From: Alistipes sp.
GTDB lineage: Bacteria > Bacteroidota > Bacteroidia > Bacteroidales > Rikenellaceae
Length of the DNA stretch: 34,255 nucleotides
Reading direction: 5' to 3'
Assembly: GCA_017502025.1 (NCBI GenBank)
Contig: JAFVVS010000046.1
Span: forward strand, 1-34,255
Shown here: piece by piece, positions 29,351 to 34,255 of the stretch
How the letters are laid out: every line of letters starts with the position of its first letter
Numbering within the stretch: the first letter of the stretch is position 1
Program-made: the position numbers and the translations under genes
Notes under the pieces: generated by a model
Seen by the model: the letters and a program-made list of their open reading frames with translations, nothing else
What the model was told of the DNA's origin: nothing
Databases searched by the model: none

Positions 29351-30487
29351 ATGAAGAATTTGTGGCTTAAAATATTGGCTGTGGCGGTAGTAGCAACTGC
29401 CGTGGTAGGTTGTCAAAACAACGATGTCGAGATTTCGGGACGCTTTGTGGGTTTGAACTCCAAGATGGTCTATCTCGAAGAGATGGCGGTTACGGGTCAC
29501 CACATTGTCGATTCGATTGCACTCGACAACAATGGCGATTACCGTTTCAAAATCGAGAATGTCGGCGCCACTCCGTCGCTCTACAATGTGGTATATAGCA
29601 GCGAGCGCATTCCGTTGCTCGTTTCTCGTGGCGAGAATATTGAACTGAGCTCTATGGGTAGTGCTCTGCTCAACTACACAGTCCGTGGCTCGAAGGAGTC
29701 GGAGTTGTTGCGCAAATTCAACAAGGAGTTTATCTCAGGACAGCTCGAACTCAACAAAACAATTCTCAACTACCATTCGGCAGACGAGGCGACCCGCAAG
29801 CAGTTGGCACAAAGCTACAACACAATCTATCACGATATCAAGCGCAAACAGATATCGTTTATCATCGAAAATAAGGAGTCTCTGGCATCGGTCTATGCCC
29901 TCTATCAGCGATTGCCGGGCGAGCAGTACTTGTCGAGTGCCGATAGCGATTTGATCTACTATCGCACCGTTGCCGATGCGGTGACGGAGAACTATCCGAC
30001 CTCGCCATTCCTGCTCACATTGAGCAACGATATTGCCCGTATGGAGGCTCGTATCTCGTTGATGAACTCCATCGAATCACGCACCTATCCCGAGTTGAAG
30101 GGCGTGGATATGTATGGTAACGAAGTGGCTCTGTCGTCGTTGGAAGGAAAGGTTATTTTGGTCGATTTCTGGTCGGCAGAGTTGGGTAATAGCAACGCCT
30201 TCAATGCTGAGTTGAAGGAGATATACGAGGAGTACAAATCGAAGGGCTTCGAGGTCTATCAGGTGTCGGCCGACACCTCGAAGGCAACATGGATTACAGC
30301 AGTACAAGAGCAGCGCCTGCCGTGGGTTTCGGTTTGCGACTTCGGTGGCGAGGCGTCGCCTATGTTGCGTGCCTACAATGTGCGCAAGCTACCATCGAAC
30401 TTCCTTATTGACAGCAAAGGTGAGATTGTAGGTAAAGATTTGTATAGCAAGGCTTTGGAGCGCAAACTTGCCAAGATTCTTAAATAA
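29351..30487 (+). CDS. TlpA/ResA-like thioredoxin-fold lipoprotein lacking the CxxC
   Basis: A 378-residue lipoprotein: signal ending VVGC with Cys21. Residues about 27-110 look like DUF4369 (ISGRFVGLNSKMVYLEEM). A helical segment (about 115-235) follows, then a thioredoxin-like domain (about 245-378) opening YPELKGVDMYGNEVALSSLEGKVILVDFW. Where TlpA proteins have WxxWCxxC, this one has FWSAELGNSN (273-282), so both redox cysteines are missing; the cis-proline motif KLPSNFLID is kept. It therefore probably binds rather than oxidises or reduces its partners. It is 48 nt after DUF4290 and 7 nt before lpxH. Confidence 0.88.
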   Translation: MKNLWLKILAVAVVATAVVGCQNNDVEISGRFVGLNSKMVYLEEMAVTGHHIVDSIALDNNGDYRFKIENVGATPSLYNVVYSSERIPLLVSRGENIELSSMGSALLNYTVRGSKESELLRKFNKEFISGQLELNKTILNYHSADEATRKQLAQSYNTIYHDIKRKQISFIIENKESLASVYALYQRLPGEQYLSSADSDLIYYRTVADAVTENYPTSPFLLTLSNDIARMEARISLMNSIESRTYPELKGVDMYGNEVALSSLEGKVILVDFWSAELGNSNAFNAELKEIYEEYKSKGFEVYQVSADTSKATWITAVQEQRLPWVSVCDFGGEASPMLRAYNVRKLPSNFLIDSKGEIVGKDLYSKALERKLAKILK

Positions 30488-30494
30488 ACGAAGT

Positions 30495-31223
30495 ATGCAC
30501 TATTTTGTATCGGACATACACCTCGGCTCGGGCGACAAGGGCGAACAACGCCGAGTGGAAAGGCTCTTTCTCGACTTCCTCTCAAAGATTGAGGCGGATG
30601 CCGAGTCGCTCTATTTGGTGGGCGATATCTTCGACTTCTGGTTCGAGTACAAGAGGGTCGTGCCAAAGGGTTTTGTGCGAGTATTGGGTCGCTTGGCAGA
30701 GCTGAGCGATAGGGGCGTGAAGATTGTTATGCTTACGGGCAACCACGATATGTGGGTTGGCGACTACCTCACTGAGGAGTGCGGCATTACAATCTACACC
30801 AAACCTCAAACCTTAACTATTGCGGGCAAAACGCTCTATGTGGCACACGGCGACAATATGAATATTAAGGGTCAGCCACTTCTTCGTGCGATGAATGCGA
30901 TATTTCGCTCGAAGTCGTTGCGCTGGTTGGCATCGTGGCTTATCCATCCCAACTGCTTTATGCGCTTTGGACAGTGGTGGAGCGGTAAATCTCGCAAGTC
31001 GCATAGTGCCGACTATGGTCCCGAGGTGCTCGACTTCCTTGTCGACTACGCTTTGGTATATGGTCAGAAACACGAGATTGACTACTTTGTCTTTGGTCAT
31101 CTCCACTATGCCGACGATGTTAAGAGTGCCCAGCGCATCCTCTTTATGGGCGATTGGCACAGCCGACCAAGCTATGTCGTACTCGATAATAATGGCGAAA
31201 TTGAATTAAAACACTATAACTAA
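30495..31223 (+). CDS. lpxH: UDP-2,3-diacylglucosamine hydrolase-type metallophosphoesterase
   Basis: A 242-residue protein, about the length of E. coli LpxH (240). Metal-binding blocks appear in order: VSDIHLG (Asp7, His9), LVGDIFDFWFEY, LTGNHDMWVGDYL, VAHGDNMN and FGHLHYAD. Insert-domain tryptophans and basic residues (LRWLASWLIHPNCFMRFGQWWSGKSRK) resemble the lipid-capping region of LpxH. The enzyme makes lipid X in lipid A synthesis at the inner face of the membrane. GNHD in place of the GNRD of proteobacterial LpxH is a point of doubt. The ATG at 30495, 7 nt after the lipoprotein stop, is preferred over an upstream in-frame codon inside that gene. Confidence 0.85.
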   Translation: MHYFVSDIHLGSGDKGEQRRVERLFLDFLSKIEADAESLYLVGDIFDFWFEYKRVVPKGFVRVLGRLAELSDRGVKIVMLTGNHDMWVGDYLTEECGITIYTKPQTLTIAGKTLYVAHGDNMNIKGQPLLRAMNAIFRSKSLRWLASWLIHPNCFMRFGQWWSGKSRKSHSADYGPEVLDFLVDYALVYGQKHEIDYFVFGHLHYADDVKSAQRILFMGDWHSRPSYVVLDNNGEIELKHYN

Positions 31224-31230
31224 AATGGGA

Positions 31231-31278
31231 AATTGAGAATTGGAAATTAGTTTTCCGTTTTCCGTTTTCCGCTTTCCG
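31231..31278 (+). repeat. Two adjoining heptamer arrays before thyA
   Basis: AATTGAG, AATTGGA, AATTAG(T) at 31231-31251, then TTTTCCG three times and CTTTCCG at 31251-31278, six T and the thyA ATG at 31285. All are in 7-bp units. The array takes the place of a ribosome-binding site. Confidence 0.85.
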
Positions 31279-31284
31279 TTTTTT

Positions 31285-32184
31285 ATGAAACAATATCTCG
31301 ACCTACTATCCCGTATCAAGAACGAGGGCGTTGTTAAGACCGACCGCACAGGTACAGGTACAAAATCGGTGTTCGGACACCAAATGCGCTTCGACCTCTC
31401 CGAGGGCTTCCCTTTGCTGACCACCAAGAAGGTCTTTTTGAAGGGCATTATTCACGAACTTCTGTGGTTCCTCAATGGTGACACCAATATCAAATATCTC
31501 GTCGATAATGGCGTACATATTTGGGATAACGACGCCTACCGCTACTACAACGAGTTGTGCGTGAAGGCGGGCGTTCTGCCGGTTGCTATGGAGGAGTTCT
31601 TGCGTGCTGCACAGGAGGGTATCGATTCACCGATTGAGGGGTACAAGTTCGGTGATTTGAACCATGTATATGGCTATCAGTGGCGCTCGTGGCCACGCCC
31701 GAATGGCGAGGCTATCGACCAGATACAACAGGCGGTCGATTTGATTACCAAGAGCCCCGATTCTCGTCGTATTATCGTCTCGGCGTGGAATGTGGCGGAT
31801 GTCGAGAAGATGGCTTTGCCTCCGTGCCACTCTCTCTTCCAATTCTATGTGGCGGATGGCAAACTCTCGTGTATGCTCTATCAGCGTAGTGCCGACACCT
31901 TCCTCGGTGTGCCGTTCAATATTGCATCGTATGCCCTGCTTACTATGATGATGGCGCAGGTTTGTGGCTTGGAGGCTGGCGAGTTTGTCCATACTTTGGG
32001 CGATACGCACCTCTATCTCAACCACTTCGATCAGGTCGAGGAGCAGCTCTCACGCACCCCACGAGCATTGCCGAAGATGAAGATAAATCCGAATGTTAAG
32101 TCGATTTTCGACTTCAAGTACGAGGACTTTGAGCTGGAAGGCTACGACCCTTATCCAACTATTAAGGCTCCAATGTCTTTCTAA
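31285..32184 (+). CDS. thyA: Thymidylate synthase
   Basis: A 299-residue enzyme that methylates dUMP to dTMP using methylenetetrahydrofolate, leaving dihydrofolate. The catalytic cysteine is Cys181 in [11 protein letters not shown]. Other signatures are [19 protein letters not shown] near the N-terminus, [43 protein letters not shown] and GDTHLYLNH. Compared with E. coli ThyA (264) it has about 35 extra residues around 85-120, as in longer ThyA forms such as that of Lactobacillus casei. The ATG at 31285 is right; an upstream in-frame extension would run through the heptamer array. folA is 173 nt downstream, coupling dTMP synthesis to dihydrofolate recycling. Confidence 0.97.
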   Translation: MKQYLDLLSRIKNEGVVKTDRTGTGTKSVFGHQMRFDLSEGFPLLTTKKVFLKGIIHELLWFLNGDTNIKYLVDNGVHIWDNDAYRYYNELCVKAGVLPVAMEEFLRAAQEGIDSPIEGYKFGDLNHVYGYQWRSWPRPNGEAIDQIQQAVDLITKSPDSRRIIVSAWNVADVEKMALPPCHSLFQFYVADGKLSCMLYQRSADTFLGVPFNIASYALLTMMMAQVCGLEAGEFVHTLGDTHLYLNHFDQVEEQLSRTPRALPKMKINPNVKSIFDFKYEDFELEGYDPYPTIKAPMSF

Positions 32185-32307
32185 AAATCGTTCTGATTGG
32201 TAAATTTTGCACCTTGCTTCGGTCGCCAAATTCCTCACATAGGCAGACTATGCTGCGGATTTGTCGCCTTGCAACGCACAAAATTTCCTCAATCATTGAC
32301 GATTTTT
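32183..32307. repeat. Intergenic palindromic element, copy C
   Basis: 125 bp bounded by AAAAATCGT and ACGATTTTT. The arms are AAAAATCGTTCTGATTGG... and its counterpart GAGGAAATTTTGTGC read from the right. The inner arms are GGTCGCCAAATTCCTCACATAG and CTATGCTGCGGATTTGTCGCC, given here in separate blocks. The element begins inside the thyA stop codon (TAA at 32182-32184), so it fully occupies the start of the thyA-folA gap. Confidence 0.85.
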
Positions 32308-32324
32308 GGGGAGCTGGTGAAGAA

Positions 32325-32352
32325 TTTTTAATTTTTAATTCTTAATTTTTAA
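32325..32352 (+). repeat. TTTTTAA heptamer array directly before folA
   Basis: Units TTTTTAA, TTTTTAA, TTCTTAA, TTTTTAA, ending 5 nt before the folA ATG at 32358. It is the reverse-complement type of the AATTAAR array at 27112-27146. Confidence 0.82.
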
Positions 32353-32357
32353 TTTCA

Positions 32358-32837
32358 ATGATTTCAATCATTGTAGCCATTGCCGAAAATGGCGTTATAG
32401 GCGATAAGAACGCACTACTTTGGAATATCAAGGAGGATATGCGTCGTTTTCGCACCACCACTACGGGTCATCCCGTGATTATGGGTCGCAAGACCTACGA
32501 GTCTATTGGTCGCCCACTGCCAAAGCGCACAAATGTGGTCATCACTCGTGGCGACAGCGAGTTCGAAGGTTGCCTTGTGGCACACTCGATAGAGGAGGCT
32601 GTGAAGATGTTCTCGCCCGACGAGGAGGTGTTTATCATTGGCGGTGCGCAGATCTATAAACAGGCGTTGCCGTTGGCGGACAAGCTATATCTTACCGTTG
32701 TGCATCGCTCCTACGAGGGTGACACCTCATTTCCCGAAATCGACTACTCCGAGTGGCAAGAGGTTGCCCGAGAGGAGTTCGAGCGAGGTGAAGAGTATGA
32801 TGGAGCCTTTACCTTCATAGACCTCGAACGAAAATAA
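32358..32837 (+). CDS. folA: Dihydrofolate reductase
   Basis: A 159-residue enzyme that reduces dihydrofolate to tetrahydrofolate with NADPH. Signatures: IIVAIAENGVIGDKNALLWNIKEDMRRFRTTT (substrate side, Met20-loop region), HPVIMGRKTYESIGRPLPKRTNVVITR and EVFIIGGAQIYKQAL (NADPH-binding GG pair). Length equals the E. coli enzyme. It follows thyA after a gap filled by a palindromic element and a heptamer array, and precedes the acetyltransferase-like gene by 51 nt. Confidence 0.97.
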   Translation: MISIIVAIAENGVIGDKNALLWNIKEDMRRFRTTTTGHPVIMGRKTYESIGRPLPKRTNVVITRGDSEFEGCLVAHSIEEAVKMFSPDEEVFIIGGAQIYKQALPLADKLYLTVVHRSYEGDTSFPEIDYSEWQEVAREEFERGEEYDGAFTFIDLERK

Positions 32838-32888
32838 TTCGGATAAACCTATCCTCTAACCACCTGAAAGAGAAAATTTAAGCAGATT

Positions 32889-34040
32889 ATGCCAAATATC
32901 GACCCAAACGAAATTATAATTAAAGAGGTGAAGACAAAGTCCGAGTTGCGACGATTTGTGCAGTTCGGAGTAGAGCTCTACGAAGGAAATCCCTACTATT
33001 GTCCGCCGATATTTTTCGACGAGGTGAATACCTTCGACCCCGAGAGCAACCCTGCCCTCGAAGTGTGTGATTTTATTCTCTATATGGCCTATCGCAACGG
33101 CAAAATCGTAGGTCGCATTGCAGGTATCATAAACCATCGTGCCAACGAGGCGTGGGGCGTCAAAAAATGTCGCTTCGGATGGTTCGACTTTGTCGATGAC
33201 TACTCGGTGTTTTGCTCGTTGATAGATGCCGTAGCGGAGTGGGGTAGAGCTCGTGGTATGGAGCGTCTGAATGGACCTGTCGGTTTTACCGACTTCGACC
33301 ACCAAGGTCTATTGATTGAGGGCTTCGACTACAACGCACCTATGGCAAGCCTCTACACTCATCCCTACTACATCGCCCACTACGAGCGATATGGTCTGAC
33401 CAAGGAGGCCGATTGGATCGAGTATCAAATCACCCCTCCAAAGCAGGCTCCCGAGCGAATGAGGCACGTTGTCGACCTGGTGGCAAAACGCTACAACCTC
33501 CACACCGTGAAGGTTAAGAGCGTGCGAGAGTTGAAGCAGCGATATGGTTATACCTACTTCGATGTTCTCGATTCGGCATATCAGAAGTTATACAACTACC
33601 AGCCGATGACCCCTCGACAGAAGCAGTACTACTGCAAGATGTACTTTCCTCTGCTCAACTTCGATTTCGTGACGATGGTAGCCAACGAGAAAGACGAAAT
33701 CGTCGCTGTGGGCTTGGGTATGCCGTCGCTCTCCGAGGCGTTGCGTAAGTGTCGAGGTCGCCTCTTCCCATTTGGTTGGTATCATCTTATCAAGGCGTTG
33801 AAAGCCAAGAAGATGACCGATTTCGACCTGCTACTGATTGCTGTACGCCCCGACTATCAGGATAAGGGTGTTACCTCTCTTATCTTCAACGAGATGACTC
33901 CGCATTTCACCAAATATGGTATTCAGCGAGTCGAGACAACCGCAATCCTCGAAACCAACCATAAGAGCCTTGCCAACTTTGCCGACTTCGAGTATATACA
34001 GCATAAGCGCCGTAGAGCATATATCAAAAGTCTATTCTGA
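32889..34040 (+). CDS. GNAT-like acyltransferase family protein (YghO-like)
   Basis: A 383-residue cytoplasmic protein with two GNAT-like halves. The N-terminal half has VGRIAGIINHRANEAW and GFFDFVDDYSVF-type strands (actual GWFDFVDDYSVF) and the conserved RLNGPVGFTDFDHQGLLIEGFD. The C-terminal half has DLLLIAVRPDYQDKGVTSLIFNEM, which resembles the acetyl-CoA-binding motif A (QxxGxx), and TTAILETNHKSLANF. The layout matches the family of E. coli YghO. Substrate unknown. It closes the plus-strand run; no terminator directly follows its stop, but a hairpin lies 64 nt on. Confidence 0.8.
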   Translation: MPNIDPNEIIIKEVKTKSELRRFVQFGVELYEGNPYYCPPIFFDEVNTFDPESNPALEVCDFILYMAYRNGKIVGRIAGIINHRANEAWGVKKCRFGWFDFVDDYSVFCSLIDAVAEWGRARGMERLNGPVGFTDFDHQGLLIEGFDYNAPMASLYTHPYYIAHYERYGLTKEADWIEYQITPPKQAPERMRHVVDLVAKRYNLHTVKVKSVRELKQRYGYTYFDVLDSAYQKLYNYQPMTPRQKQYYCKMYFPLLNFDFVTMVANEKDEIVAVGLGMPSLSEALRKCRGRLFPFGWYHLIKALKAKKMTDFDLLLIAVRPDYQDKGVTSLIFNEMTPHFTKYGIQRVETTAILETNHKSLANFADFEYIQHKRRRAYIKSLF

Positions 34041-34047
34041 TGAGTTC

Positions 34048-34095
34048 TTTTTGCACGAGTGCGTCGGTCGCCAAAATGCTCACATAGACTCTATA
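34048..34095 (+). repeat. Partial copy D of the palindromic element
   Basis: TTTTTGCAC, then TCGGTCGCCAAAATGCTCACATAGACTCTAT in pieces, matches the left inner half of copy C (TTTTGCACC, TCGGTCGCCAAATTCCTCACATAGGCAGACTAT) with a few changes. The left terminus and the right half are missing. Confidence 0.6.
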
Positions 34096-34098
34096 TCG

Positions 34099-34131
34099 AA
34101 AAATAGTGGCGGACCGCAAAGTCCGCCACTA
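34099..34131 (-). terminator. Terminator between converging genes
   Basis: TAGTGGCGGAC (34104-34114) and GTCCGCCACTA (34121-34131) form a perfect 11-bp stem around CGCAAA. On the minus strand it is followed by five T, serving the gene that enters from the right; on the plus strand a weaker CCTTTT follows, so it may also end the acetyltransferase transcript. Confidence 0.88.
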
Positions 34132-34135
34132 CCTT

Positions 34136-34255
34136 TTATAATCGTTGATATACTCTCTCGCCAAGGAGGTGTTCTATTGCATCTTCCAAATCGAATGTCG
34201 CACTGCAAAGTGGTGGCTTCGGGTATTGGCAGCACACCTCGTAGAGCGAACTGCC
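34136..34255 (-). CDS. C-terminal end of an unidentified protein (partial, enters from the right edge)
   Basis: On the minus strand a frame open to the window edge ends with TAA at 34138-34136. The 39 visible residues include SSLYEVCCQYPKPPLC and DLEDAIEHLLGERVYQRL. The strong terminator starting 5 nt after the stop supports a real gene. The family is not recognised from so short a piece. Confidence 0.65.
   Translation of the reverse strand, partial: GSSLYEVCCQYPKPPLCSATFDLEDAIEHLLGERVYQRL

Noticed and set aside
31240-31284. N-terminal extension of ThyA encoded by the heptamer array
   Set aside because: Phe/Ser-rich residues from the repeat; the family starts at the ATG at 31285.

Overview
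The window reads as chromosomal DNA of a member of the Bacteroidota, most likely order Bacteroidales and perhaps an Alistipes-like Rikenellaceae (family-level placement is inference). Reasons: several upstream regions carry the Bacteroidota promoter (-7 TAnnTTTG, in a few cases with a -33 TTTG/TTG about 20 nt upstream) rather than an E. coli-type promoter; Bacteroidota-specific families are present (DUF4491, DUF4290, an Mfa/fimbrillin-like lipoprotein, an outer-membrane beta-barrel with an N-terminal carboxypeptidase-regulatory-like domain, a DUF4369/TlpA-like lipoprotein); and starts rarely have a Shine-Dalgarno sequence.

Layout. 1-3910 (minus): a large repetitive surface lipoprotein with a fimbrillin-like N-terminus and a GLUG-type beta-solenoid, followed by the start of a tiny gene cut by the window edge. 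4139-5535 (plus): ECF sigma factor, small single-TM protein and Spy/CpxP-like periplasmic protein, ending in a clear terminator. 5610-11806 (plus): DUF4491 protein, membrane-anchored metallophosphoesterase, then a TolC/HlyD/ABC-2/ABC-2 export cluster with no ATPase gene. 11870-13039 (plus): secreted PHP-type phosphodiesterase with its own promoter, ending in a strong bidirectional terminator. 13109-28415 (minus, all co-oriented): outer-membrane beta-barrel protein; the tightly packed mazG - gamma carbonic anhydrase - LytS-type kinase - LytTR regulator operon; dipeptidyl peptidase III lipoprotein; M16 protease lipoprotein; DUF456 protein; panD and panC; a sigma-54 activator. 28646-34040 (plus): DUF4290 protein, TlpA-like lipoprotein, LpxH-type hydrolase, thyA, folA and an acetyltransferase-like protein. 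A minus-strand gene enters from the right edge (34136-34255). No rRNA, tRNA, CRISPR array, phage or transposase gene was seen, and no stretch over 300 bp lacks a gene.

Functionally this is a mostly housekeeping segment: folate/dTMP (thyA, folA), pantothenate (panC, panD), lipid A (lpxH), nucleotide sanitation (mazG), periplasmic peptide breakdown (M49, M16), envelope stress (ECF sigma/Spy-like) and export. The unusual content lies between and at the edges of genes. Nearly every intergenic gap on the right two thirds holds a short tandem array with a 7-, 9- or 10-bp unit, some of them touching start codons or running into coding sequence, and a separate ~123-bp imperfect-palindrome element occurs in three full and two partial copies. 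Protein-level oddities are a sensor kinase with a Rho/cold-shock-like OB-fold segment in its extracytoplasmic loop, a sigma-54 activator with a shortened receiver and no DNA-binding domain, a TlpA-like protein without its CxxC, and a 9-G tract near the start of the surface lipoprotein gene that could make it phase variable.
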